From positions 1-64,000 of the forward strand of contig MTLP01000042.1 in NCBI GenBank assembly GCA_002009975.1: a stretch of DNA of 64,000 nucleotides, given 5' to 3'. The position numbers were made by a program, and so were the translations under genes. Below are positions 25,116-33,537 of the stretch, one piece after another. The stretch's first letter is position 1; every line of letters starts with the position of its first letter. Source of the DNA: Thermococcus sp. JdFR-02 (GTDB taxonomy: Archaea > Methanobacteriota_B > Thermococci > Thermococcales > Thermococcaceae). The notes beneath the pieces were generated by a model. It worked only from the letters and a program-made list of their open reading frames with translations, did not search any database and was not told where the DNA came from.

Positions 25116-25139
25116 AGTTCTATATCAGGAGGGATCACA

Positions 25140-25757
25140 ATGAAAAGATTGTTCATAACAATTTTTCTTTTTTCCTTGGTATTAACCCCAGCTACTCACT
25201 TCCTAAAGGCAGTTAGTCTATGGGACGTGCTAGAAGAAAATCAAAGCATTAAGTATATCCTCATTGATGGAGCTGGCCCAAATATCCCAACTAATCTATT
25301 CAATGATTCTAGCATTACGAAAGTGAAAGTAATATATTCATACAACCAAACTCATGATATCCTTGTAGAGTACACAAAAAATAGAACAACCAAAAGAATG
25401 ATTCCTACAAAGAACATCAGCCCCTTTAGGATTTCAGACTGGGATTTAGACGCATTTCTGGAAAAATACCATGAACACATCAAGATATACGATAACGCTC
25501 CCATCAAGAAATGGACTCTTGAAATTACAAATTTCGACATTGGTGTAACAGTGTTCATGGATGATGGAGTTTACAGTGAGTTTGACTGCTACGGACCAGA
25601 AAACCTTTCATGTTATTCCCAATTCCACTCCCCCAGGAAATACACACCAAACAACACGACAACACCCATCACAACAAAAAAGAACAAGAAAATCTGCGGG
25701 CCGGCTTTGTTGGTTGGGTTAGTTTTGATTCCTGCATTAACAAGAAGGAGGAAATGA
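25140..25757 (+). CDS. Secreted protein with CGP-CTERM anchor, paralog of 24181
   Basis: The 205-residue product has a signal peptide (LFITIFLFSLVLTPATHFLKA) and a SLWDVL start. Internal similarity to the protein at 24181 includes LFNDSSITKVKVIYSYNQTH and FRISDWDLDAFLEKY. A Thr-rich stalk leads to CGPALLVGLVLIPALTRRRK, a CGP-CTERM signal. AGGAGGGATCACA precedes the ATG. Its stop overlaps the start of the next protease remnant. Confidence 0.7.
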   Translation: MKRLFITIFLFSLVLTPATHFLKAVSLWDVLEENQSIKYILIDGAGPNIPTNLFNDSSITKVKVIYSYNQTHDILVEYTKNRTTKRMIPTKNISPFRISDWDLDAFLEKYHEHIKIYDNAPIKKWTLEITNFDIGVTVFMDDGVYSEFDCYGPENLSCYSQFHSPRKYTPNNTTTPITTKKNKKICGPALLVGLVLIPALTRRRK

Positions 25758-25897
25758 GGTGGAGCAGAAAACAGCTAGAAGTTCCAATCAGTCATACTCC
25801 AAAGGTTGGCCCATACACAGGAATCGGCTACTACATGACAGTGAAGATTAACGTTAAAAGACTTACAGAATATAACATGTACCTTTTGTTAAAGTGA
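25754..25897 (+). pseudogene. 3' remnant of a metalloprotease tip (fourth cassette)
   Basis: The 47-codon frame overlaps the preceding stop by ATGA and contains PKVGPYTGIGYYM, the conserved protease end, followed by an unrelated basic tail. The catalytic region is absent. It marks the right edge of the array; ordinary chromosomal genes begin at 26021. Confidence 0.6.
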
Positions 25898-26020
25898 TCA
25901 CATGGCAAAAGTTCAATGTTAAGTTAATGATATGGGAAAACTGAAGAAGACTAATGCTTAACTTTTTTCCTACCGTTAGATTTATTACAACTAATCTGCA
26001 AATTTTTTTGGTGTATTGAA

Positions 26021-26830
26021 ATGATAGCTCATTTAATAAACACGGACATTGGAAATAGAGGAATCTTAAAAGTTTATCTTGAATATAGGATGCAAAACTA
26101 TAATTTTTTAGAAAATGCAGCAAAAATTTTGCTTAACAATATTGAAAACGTCTTGATTGTCACAGGCTTCCCAATTCCACCAATGAATATTTGCGAAACT
26201 GACGGAACTTTGGGGGCTTTAGCCCTTTATAATGCCATCGAAAAAGTTGGCGGAAAAGCTGAGATTTTAACCTATGAGGAAGTGGAGAAAGCCCTAAGCC
26301 CTTTTGGTGTTAAACTCGCTAGAAATCCAGAAGTTGAAGATTACTCCCTTTTAATTAGTGTTGAAACTTCTGGAAAAGCAAAAGATTGGAAATATTACTC
26401 AATGAGCGGCTTAGAAATGAAGACTAAGCCTTTCGATAACCTCTTTCTAAAAGCAAAAGAACTTGGTATCCCAACAATTGGAATCGGCGATGGTGGAAAC
26501 GAAATAGGAATGGGGAAAATAAGGGAGCTTATCAAAAAATATGTCCCTTTAGGCGAGAAGATAGGAAGTATAATTGAGACCGATGAACTTATAGTATCAG
26601 CTGTTTCTAATTGGGGAGCCTATGGTCTAATAGCTCAAGCTTCACTTGAAATAGGTAGAAATCTTTTAGAGAACTGGGAAGAGAGGAAAAACCTTGAAAT
26701 TATTGTAAAAGCAGGATTAATTGATGGTGTTTCTAAGAAAAAAGCTTTGAGCGTTGACGGAATAAGTGTTGAAGTTCATGAAAGGATGATAGAGCTTTTA
26801 AAGGAGATAATAAAAGTTTCACTTAGATGA
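26021..26830 (+). CDS. DUF4392/D-glutamate cyclase-like domain protein
   Basis: The 269-residue protein has VLIVTGFPIPP, ETDGTLGALALYNAIEKVGG and GIGDGGNEIGMG, the pattern of the DUF4392 family related to the C-terminal part of mammalian D-glutamate cyclase. Archaeal members are stand-alone and soluble; the substrate is not established. GGTGTATTGAA precedes the ATG. An HD-domain gene follows closely and may be cotranscribed. Confidence 0.75.
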   Translation: MIAHLINTDIGNRGILKVYLEYRMQNYNFLENAAKILLNNIENVLIVTGFPIPPMNICETDGTLGALALYNAIEKVGGKAEILTYEEVEKALSPFGVKLARNPEVEDYSLLISVETSGKAKDWKYYSMSGLEMKTKPFDNLFLKAKELGIPTIGIGDGGNEIGMGKIRELIKKYVPLGEKIGSIIETDELIVSAVSNWGAYGLIAQASLEIGRNLLENWEERKNLEIIVKAGLIDGVSKKKALSVDGISVEVHERMIELLKEIIKVSLR

Positions 26831-26928
26831 AAACATTTATAAAAAATTTCCCTATGAATGAGGAAACACCAGAGAAGATATTGGTAAGAAAAGACAATAA
26901 AAATTCTCTCGAGCTCAAGGTGATTAAA

Positions 26929-27543
26929 ATGAGGATTGAAGATTTCATAAAGAATGAAGAAAGCTTGGCGATAATCAAAAGAACTGAAGAATTTGCCAAA
27001 AACTTTTTTGAGAGAGAGGGAACTCATGGATGGAGTCATGTGGAGAGAGTATTAGCTTTGTGCATGCACATAGGAAGAGAAGAAAATGCTGATTTAGAAG
27101 TTTTAGCCTTAGCGGCTTTGCTGCATGACATTGCAAGACCCTTGGAGGATAAAGGAAAAGTGGAAGATCATGCTATTGAAAGTGCAAAAATTGCGAGACG
27201 CTTCTTGAAGAGCTTAGGCTATGAAAAGGTTGATGATGTTGTACATGCTATTGAAGCTCATAGATTTAATGGTTCAATAAAGCCTCAAACTTTAGAGGCT
27301 AAGATCGTAAGCGATGCGGACAAGCTCGACGCAATTGGTGCAATCGGTGTTGCAAGGGTTTTCATGTATGGAGGAGAGCATGGAAGGGACATTGAAACTT
27401 CTTTAAAGCACTTTGAAGAGAAAATTCTAAAACTAAAAGACTTGATGCATACAGAGACTGCAAAGAAAATGGCGTTAGAAAGGCATCGCTATGTGGAGGA
27501 GTTTGTTAAGAGGATTAGGAGGGAAATTGAGGGAGAGATCTAA
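26929..27543 (+). CDS. HD-domain phosphohydrolase
   Basis: The 204-residue protein shows the HD order H...HD...D: GWSHVERV near residue 29, LLHDIARP near 63, and SDADKLDAIGAIG near 116. The best fit is the YedJ-like HD family acting on nucleotides or phosphate esters; the substrate is unknown. ATG 26929 follows AAGGTGATTAAA. An upstream in-frame ATG at 26827, overlapping the previous stop, would add 34 residues without homologous character. Confidence 0.8.
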   Translation: MRIEDFIKNEESLAIIKRTEEFAKNFFEREGTHGWSHVERVLALCMHIGREENADLEVLALAALLHDIARPLEDKGKVEDHAIESAKIARRFLKSLGYEKVDDVVHAIEAHRFNGSIKPQTLEAKIVSDADKLDAIGAIGVARVFMYGGEHGRDIETSLKHFEEKILKLKDLMHTETAKKMALERHRYVEEFVKRIRREIEGEI

Positions 27544-28076
27544 CCCTGTTTCTCTAACAATAGCTCAAGATAAGATTTTCTTTCAAATTTCTTTACTCCC
27601 AAACTTTTCAAAATGTTTTTAAGTTTCTTAACTTCCTTTTCAATGCTTTTCTCATCCCTTACAAGCTTTTCAATTTCAATGAACTTACCAAGTCCTTCAA
27701 CCTCATCAAGAGATATAGTAACTCCTTTTTCAGCATAGTACTTTTCTCTAATTTTTATAACTGTGAGAACGTCCCTAAACCCTAAAGATCTCAACAAGTC
27801 TATGTAAGCATCTATATCACTTATAACAACCTCTATTTCTTTTCTCGTCTTTGATTCATTGTCTACTTTGGGACCTTTATAAGTCAAAAAACTCTCAAAA
27901 TGACCATTAAAACGCTTTATCCTAATCCTTAAGGCTTCATCTGTTTTGGAGAAATCTCTACACGGATGTTGGAAATATATGTCCTCATGCATCTCTTTTC
28001 TCATGAATTTAAACTTCTCCCTAACCTTCTCAAATATCTCCTCATCGGCATATCCTTTTAGCTCGACTTCAATCAT
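27540..28076 (-). CDS. CYTH-domain protein (class IV adenylate cyclase/ThTPase-like)
   Basis: The 178-residue protein starts with EVELKGY, the ExExK signature, and has the tunnel-lining basic residues of the fold (ALRIRIKRF, LTYKGPK, RKEIE, EVEGLGKFIEIE). CYTH enzymes hydrolyse triphosphates or make cAMP; archaeal CyaB-like activities vary. Its ATG overlaps the archaemetzincin stop by ATGA, so it is the third gene of a HepT-like, archaemetzincin, CYTH operon. Confidence 0.88.
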   Translation of the reverse strand: MIEVELKGYADEEIFEKVREKFKFMRKEMHEDIYFQHPCRDFSKTDEALRIRIKRFNGHFESFLTYKGPKVDNESKTRKEIEVVISDIDAYIDLLRSLGFRDVLTVIKIREKYYAEKGVTISLDEVEGLGKFIEIEKLVRDEKSIEKEVKKLKNILKSLGVKKFERKSYLELLLEKQG

Positions 28077-28729
28077 TTAGCCCACCCCAACTTTTGCTCC
28101 AGCTCCTTCTCACATCTCTCACAATAATTCTTCCCTTTTAAATCGGTATCAGCAATGCTGTTCGAGAAGTGCATGACGCATTTTATATCTTTGCAGTGCT
28201 CAAGCCCAAAAACATGTCCCAACTCATGCATAGCCTCTTTTATAGCCCTCTCCTTCAAAAGCTCGTCATCTTCATCATTCCCATAAAATTCAGGCTTTAA
28301 ACGATGTAGTGAAATTATTGCAGAACCAAGATAAGGATTTGCTAAGCCAAAGATAAAATTAAGTCCACTTTCATATAAATCAACATCAGTAACTCCCAGT
28401 ACAGCCTCAACTTTTAAATTCACTCTAATTGTTGCTAAGCGGTATAAAAATACTCTTCCAAGAAATTGCCCTCTAAATTCATTGTAAGCTTCAAGAAAGG
28501 GTCTTATGCTTATTTTTGGAATGATCTTTGTTGAAAAGTTAAATTTAGAATAAAAATCCTCAATATGTGCTCCAATAGCCTTCAATACCTCATACTCAAC
28601 CGATTTTGCCACTATTGGAATTATCACAATTTTCCGTGGTCTTTTCTCTTTTATTGTGGCATTCTCAGAAGCTAGAGCGGTTGCGATGCTTTTTCCACTC
28701 TTTTTTACCAGACTCTCAGCTGGAACCAT
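28073..28729 (-). CDS. amzA: Archaemetzincin (zinc metalloprotease)
   Basis: The 218-residue protein has the motif HELGHVFGLEHC, then CVMHFS and a CERC pair. That is the archaemetzincin pattern HExxHxxGxxHC-x4-CxM-x17-CxxC, with one catalytic zinc and one structural zinc. The stretch of about 30 residues before RKIVIIPI is unusual for the family. The ATG at 28729 shares a base with the upstream TGA; an internal start near IIPI cannot be excluded. Physiological substrates are unknown. Confidence 0.9.
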   Translation of the reverse strand: MVPAESLVKKSGKSIATALASENATIKEKRPRKIVIIPIVAKSVEYEVLKAIGAHIEDFYSKFNFSTKIIPKISIRPFLEAYNEFRGQFLGRVFLYRLATIRVNLKVEAVLGVTDVDLYESGLNFIFGLANPYLGSAIISLHRLKPEFYGNDEDDELLKERAIKEAMHELGHVFGLEHCKDIKCVMHFSNSIADTDLKGKNYCERCEKELEQKLGWAK

Positions 28730-29157
28730 CACCCTCCCTCTAACAGCTTCTCGCCAAAATTTAAAAATCGCCCAATTTGCTCCAAATATTCTTGAAAGTT
28801 TTTAAAGGCAATTTCATCACTAATTAAGTCATAATCGTATATCAAAACATCTCTAAGTTTGTTTAAGAACTCCAAATCTCCTTTGAGCTTTTCATCTATG
28901 AGTTTTACATTGTAAAGATTTTCAATTGTTTCCTTGTAGCTCACACTTATACCTAAATCTAAGTCAGAATTAATTAGTGAACATATGTCAAGAATGTTTT
29001 GAATTGCAAACTCTAACTGTTTGTAAATTCCATCCTTTGCAATTCCGAGAGATTTAAACTCTTCAAGACTCTCAGGAAGATTGTTTTTAATAGCTTCCAC
29101 ACTTTCTTTGATGTTATTAATTCTAAGCTGTATTTCGCCACTACTCAATTTTTCCAT
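28729..29157 (-). CDS. HepT-like (DUF86) protein lacking the catalytic histidine
   Basis: The 142-residue helical protein ends with [19 protein letters not shown]. This matches the HepT toxin pattern R-x4-H-x-Y except that the His is replaced by Tyr. Known HepT proteins pair with an MntA nucleotidyltransferase antitoxin, which is absent here. ATG 29157 follows TTGGTGTATATTA; the longer frame has no homologous start. It is probably an inactive or repurposed relative, first in an operon with archaemetzincin. Confidence 0.7.
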   Translation of the reverse strand: MEKLSSGEIQLRINNIKESVEAIKNNLPESLEEFKSLGIAKDGIYKQLEFAIQNILDICSLINSDLDLGISVSYKETIENLYNVKLIDEKLKGDLEFLNKLRDVLIYDYDLISDEIAFKNFQEYLEQIGRFLNFGEKLLEGG

Positions 29158-29213
29158 TAATATACACCAAATTATTATTAAACTCAAGGGGAAATAAGGC
29201 TTTGGGTGAGAAG

Positions 29214-29918
29214 ATGATAAAGGTAATTTCAATTGATATTGATGGCACGATAACTTACAAAGATAGACGTTTGCATGAAGAAGCTTTGAAAGCTATTCGT
29301 TTAGCCGAAAACTTGGGAGTTAAGGTAATGCTCGTTACTGGAAATACTGCAGGATTTGCAATGGGAGCGAGCATTTTAATTGGGACAACTGGTCCCATAA
29401 TAGCCGAAGATGGTGGAGTTATAGCGGATCATAGGGGAGATAATAGGGTCTATCTTGGGGATATGGGAGAAGCGATGATCTTATGGAGCGAGCTTAAGAA
29501 AAGATTTCCCCAAGCAAAGATGAGCTATACAATGAAATATGGAGAAAGAAAAGCTGGCTTAGTCTTAAGGAGGACTGTACCAGTTGAAGTTGTTAGAGAG
29601 ATTATAAAGGAGCTTAACCTAAACTTAGTTGCAGTTGATTCTGGTTATGCAATTCACGTTAAGCAGCCGCATGTAAACAAAGGAAATGGAATAAAAGAAG
29701 CCTGTAAAATGCTTAAAGTTAAACCCAGTGAGGTAGCCCATATCGGAGATGGAGAAAATGATTTAGATGCATTTAAAGTTGTTGGATACAGAATTGCTGT
29801 CGCTCAGGCGCCAGAATCCTTAAAGAGAAAAGCGGATTACATAACTAAAAATCCTTATGGAGAAGGTGGAGCGGAAGGAATAATGCACATTTTGAAAAAA
29901 TTTGAATATATAAAATGA
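29214..29918 (+). CDS. Phosphoglycolate phosphatase, archaeal HAD type
   Basis: The 234-residue HAD protein has [14 protein letters not shown] with both Asp of the DxDGT motif, VTGNT (motif II Thr) and [10 protein letters not shown] (motif IV). The C2-type cap and length agree with archaeal phosphoglycolate phosphatase (PGP). It dephosphorylates 2-phosphoglycolate, a damage or repair by-product. GGTGAGAAG precedes ATG 29214. It is divergent from the HepT-like gene. Confidence 0.88.
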   Translation: MIKVISIDIDGTITYKDRRLHEEALKAIRLAENLGVKVMLVTGNTAGFAMGASILIGTTGPIIAEDGGVIADHRGDNRVYLGDMGEAMILWSELKKRFPQAKMSYTMKYGERKAGLVLRRTVPVEVVREIIKELNLNLVAVDSGYAIHVKQPHVNKGNGIKEACKMLKVKPSEVAHIGDGENDLDAFKVVGYRIAVAQAPESLKRKADYITKNPYGEGGAEGIMHILKKFEYIK

Positions 29919-29920
29919 AA

Positions 29921-30958
29921 TCAGGGAATTAAATCCATTGGTTTTAACTCTTCAAGGAGGTGCTTAGCCAATTTAATTGTGTTGTCAACATCTTTTGCAT
30001 CCGCTATTTCAACTTGAGAGTGCATATATCTTATTGGAATTGATAACACAGCTGTTGCAACTCCTTCTCTGTTTATTTGCATTATGTTGGCATCTGTTCC
30101 AGTTGGTCTTGGACTTGGCTCAACTTGAAGAGGAATTTCGTATTTCTTCGCAACTTCCTCAGCAAATGCTCTAACCTTTGGATTAATGTTTGGTCCAACA
30201 TCCATAACTGGACCTTTGCCGAGTTCAACGACAATTTTCCCTTTATCTCCTGGCTGCTTTGCAAATGTAACATCCATTGCAATTCCAATCTCTGGATCAA
30301 TTGCATATGAAGCGACCCTTGCTCCTCTTAATCCAACTTCCTCTTGAACACTTGCAACAAAATAAATGTCAGCCTCGTGATTTTCTAATGCTCTTGCGGT
30401 TTCAATCATCGCGTAAAGACAAATTCTATCATCTAAATAGGGCGTGGAAAATCTATTTTCACCCAATCTTGTGAAAGCTGGTGCAAACTCCATTACAGTT
30501 CCGATTTTAATTCCCATTTTTTCAACTTCTTCCCTATTCGAAGCTCCAACATCAATAGCTATCGTATCCCAATCAGCGGCTTTTTTTCTGTCTTCAGGCT
30601 TTGTTAAGTGTGGTGGAACATGTCCAACGACACCATAAAGCTCTCCATTCTCAGTGAAAATTCTAACCCTTTGAGCAACCAAAGTTCTTGGATCAACTCC
30701 TCCAATTGGAACAACGCGTAAATAACCATCTTTATCGATGTGATTTACCATTAAACCAATCTTGTCCATATGGGCGGCAATCATTATTTTTGGGGCTTTG
30801 CCCTTCTTATGAGCAATGACGTTTCCAAGCTTGTCAATCTTAATTTCATCAACGTAATCCTTCAAAGCTTCAATTACAACATCTCTAATTCCCATAAACT
30901 CGTGTCCGCTAACTCCAGGGGCTTCGATAATCTTCTGCATTAATTCCCAATCTACCAT
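29921..30958 (-). CDS. M42 family aminopeptidase (TET-type deblocking/glutamyl aminopeptidase)
   Basis: The 345-residue protein has the M42 metal ligands in order: [16 protein letters not shown], the catalytic pair VQEEVGLRG, an Asp in IAMDVTFA and MHSQVE near the end. Thermococcales members form dodecameric tetrahedral particles in the cytoplasm that trim peptides. GGTGATTAAA precedes ATG 30958. It is convergent with the phosphatase gene by two bases. Confidence 0.9.
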   Translation of the reverse strand: MVDWELMQKIIEAPGVSGHEFMGIRDVVIEALKDYVDEIKIDKLGNVIAHKKGKAPKIMIAAHMDKIGLMVNHIDKDGYLRVVPIGGVDPRTLVAQRVRIFTENGELYGVVGHVPPHLTKPEDRKKAADWDTIAIDVGASNREEVEKMGIKIGTVMEFAPAFTRLGENRFSTPYLDDRICLYAMIETARALENHEADIYFVASVQEEVGLRGARVASYAIDPEIGIAMDVTFAKQPGDKGKIVVELGKGPVMDVGPNINPKVRAFAEEVAKKYEIPLQVEPSPRPTGTDANIMQINREGVATAVLSIPIRYMHSQVEIADAKDVDNTIKLAKHLLEELKPMDLIP

Positions 30959-31227
30959 TTTAATCACCTTTTAGACCTGTGTCTCAATGTTCAAATGCAG
31001 AATATTTAAGGTTTTAGGTAAAGATTCAGTTCAGGAAATTGCTGGCGCCTACTACGAGAAAAACATCTTACAGATAATACTTATATGATTTGACAGATGT
31101 CATGATACTTTTGTACTTATCACAAAGTTTTTATACAATAAATGTAAAATTGGTTTTGTATATTTTTATAAAAATGTTGGAATAATGTAAAAATTATATT
31201 AAAAAAAGTAAAGTGAAGGTTGATAAG

Positions 31228-31680
31228 ATGATAAAAAGAAAGGAAGAAGTATTGGGAATCCTCTGGGGTGTAACCTGCTGGCATAGAGAAAAGCCTAGAA
31301 ATGTAATTTTTGGTTCAACTGTTGGTAATCTCGTTCTCACAGAAAATAGGTTGATGTTCCTGTCCACAGGAGAGAAGGATTTATCTGGTGGCGTAGCTAC
31401 AGATGTGATGTATGTGGATGTAGACGCTCCAGATGTTGATGCCCTTGGAGAAGAAGCCCTCAAAAATAAGCACAGTGTTGAGATACCTCTAGATCGATTG
31501 GACTCTATAAAGCTTAAAAGGAGACTAATGGGTCTCAGCAACTGGCTAAGTGTGAAATATCGGGATGAGAATGGAACTGTCCGCTATCTTGCCATAGTTC
31601 ACAATCAGAAGTTACCCCAAGAGTTTGTGGATGAGGTTCTTAAAACTAAGGAAAGGTACATGAGAGCAAAAGGGGAGTAG
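31228..31680 (+). CDS. Conserved-looking protein, possible PH/GRAM-like domain
   Basis: The 150-residue protein is beta-rich with a final helix. Strands such as GNLVLTENRLMFLST and the helix EFVDEVLKTKERYMRAK fit the layout of bacterial/archaeal PH-like (GRAM) domains, though this is only a fold impression. There is no signal peptide. The next gene, a lipoprotein, begins two bases after its stop, so they are coupled. A TATA-like TATATTTTTATAAAAA lies at about 31158-31173. The 260 bases before it hold no other feature I can support. Confidence 0.55.
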   Translation: MIKRKEEVLGILWGVTCWHREKPRNVIFGSTVGNLVLTENRLMFLSTGEKDLSGGVATDVMYVDVDAPDVDALGEEALKNKHSVEIPLDRLDSIKLKRRLMGLSNWLSVKYRDENGTVRYLAIVHNQKLPQEFVDEVLKTKERYMRAKGE

Positions 31681-31681
31681 A

Positions 31682-33502
31682 ATGAAGTATATCTTTCTGT
31701 CTTTAACCATACTATTGCTGATTCTAACCGCTGGGTGTGTAAATTATAGCAATCAAACAATAACGGATTCTCAATCGACAGAAGCTTCGAGCGTTTCAAA
31801 ACAACATACAGAACCAGATAAATTAGAATCCTCCATCATAAGGTTAACTGACAATAATTACTGCATTGGTTTTATCGAAACAGTGCCCAAGGGGAGTTGG
31901 GTTTTAATTTATGAATATAACAGCCAGAATCATAAGTACTATAATGATGATGAGCGTATTGTTCTTATAAATCCTAATACGGGCGTCAAAAAAGTTTTAA
32001 TGACGGGTTCTGAAAAGGAGCAGATTAAGTTGCTAGAGAATCCAAGTGTATATAGACCTGTTCTTCTTACGGGAAACAATGGAACTCCTCTGGCAGTTTT
32101 TGGGTACCAAAAGATGGAAGAATGGTCGGAATACTCATACACAGGCAAGATACGTGTGGCATATCTCTATATGGGTGGGAATCACGTAAGAATAGAACCT
32201 GAAATGTTTCCCAACTACTTTGATCCCAATATGAAGTTTGGACCCGATAATTGGTGGATTGCTCTTGCAACCCAACTCATTCCGTACGATGACGGTGTTG
32301 TGGGCATGTTTAAGGTTACCCTTCCAACCTCAACATACTTCACTTACGGGCAGCATAGTTACAATGCCTTCTATTTTATAGCCAAAATAAATTTAGACGG
32401 TTCTGGAGAGGTTATATATGGTCCCGATATTGATTGGAGCAGAGAAACACCCTCCATATCCATGAAAGGACAACCACTCATTAGTGATACCTATGGTCCC
32501 ATCATGTTTCCAATAGGTTCAAACGAAATAGTCTTCAAGGGAGTAGATACAGAAGGGAACATCAATCTCTATGTCCTGCCCTCTCTTAGAATCTTGCCTC
32601 AAGTAGTGGCTTCATCTTGGTTTACATCATCGAAGATGGTACCAGTAGATGGGGGCGTACTTTATGGAAAACAGGGAATCAGCATCATTGTTAGGGTTGA
32701 TGGAGCTTGGGAGCTAGGGGTGAGAGATGAGCCAGCAACAGATATAAGAATTCTAGTTTATAGCAGCAATGATAATACAAGCAAACTTTTGGATACAAAA
32801 CTAACAAATTCCGTAAAGTGGGCTTTGTCTCCCGACCACAAAAAGATCATATACATTCCAAAAAGCGTGAATAAACTCAAAGAAATAAATCTGGAGGAAG
32901 ATATTGAAACGGAATTAATAACCCTGCCGAATCTAACAATTGATGCTAATGCATGGGATTCAAATTTCGATACATCACAAGCCTATGGATCTGTAGCTAA
33001 TAATGGTGATAGAATATTCTTCGCAATCCAAGAAGGTGTTTGCAATAACTTATACATGTTTTCAAGAGGAGCGGGACAGTCTAATTTTGTATTCTCTCCC
33101 ACTGTTTCTCAGGAGAAACAATCAAAAGAGTCAATCTCCCAGAAGCAGCAAAAAGATTCATCTGAAGATGTTCACCAAGGACACAGATTAAGTGGTATCA
33201 ATTATGAGAAATGCATCTCCCCATGTATTGAATCCGGTGAATGTGTAGAGGGTTCCATTGCAGACGAGGAGTGGTGGTACAAGCATATGAGGGAAAAGCA
33301 GGAGATCATTAACAGCTACTGGAAGGGTAACGCTACTAAAGAAGAAGCATTGTTGGCAACAATTCAGCAAAAACTTGCTCTAGCATGCTACGAACGGGCA
33401 AAGGAGATGAGAATTAAAGGAATTTGGATCAAGGAACCGGATCCTAAAGAGATTCTGGGGGAAGAATACTATAAGCTGTATCTCGATATGATAGAGCGCT
33501 GA
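31682..33502 (+). CDS. Large lipoprotein, probable beta-propeller
   Basis: The 606-residue product has a lipoprotein signal with lipobox TAGC (Cys19). The central 400 residues are repeating strands with patterns like WALSPDHKKIIYIPK and AVFGYQK, suggestive of a TolB/WD-type propeller. A Cys-bearing piece follows (EKCISPCIESGECVEG), then a helical C-terminus. It is coupled to the small upstream gene. Function unknown; extracellular and membrane-tethered. Confidence 0.6.
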   Translation: MKYIFLSLTILLLILTAGCVNYSNQTITDSQSTEASSVSKQHTEPDKLESSIIRLTDNNYCIGFIETVPKGSWVLIYEYNSQNHKYYNDDERIVLINPNTGVKKVLMTGSEKEQIKLLENPSVYRPVLLTGNNGTPLAVFGYQKMEEWSEYSYTGKIRVAYLYMGGNHVRIEPEMFPNYFDPNMKFGPDNWWIALATQLIPYDDGVVGMFKVTLPTSTYFTYGQHSYNAFYFIAKINLDGSGEVIYGPDIDWSRETPSISMKGQPLISDTYGPIMFPIGSNEIVFKGVDTEGNINLYVLPSLRILPQVVASSWFTSSKMVPVDGGVLYGKQGISIIVRVDGAWELGVRDEPATDIRILVYSSNDNTSKLLDTKLTNSVKWALSPDHKKIIYIPKSVNKLKEINLEEDIETELITLPNLTIDANAWDSNFDTSQAYGSVANNGDRIFFAIQEGVCNNLYMFSRGAGQSNFVFSPTVSQEKQSKESISQKQQKDSSEDVHQGHRLSGINYEKCISPCIESGECVEGSIADEEWWYKHMREKQEIINSYWKGNATKEEALLATIQQKLALACYERAKEMRIKGIWIKEPDPKEILGEEYYKLYLDMIER

Positions 33503-33537
33503 GAGCAAAATGTCCAACCTAATAAAAAGTTAAAAAT

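Noticed and set aside
31030-31090. Short coding-like fragment (VQEIAGAYYEKN) before the gene at 31228
   Set aside because: It has only about 20 codons, no start and no related gene in the window; chance is likely.
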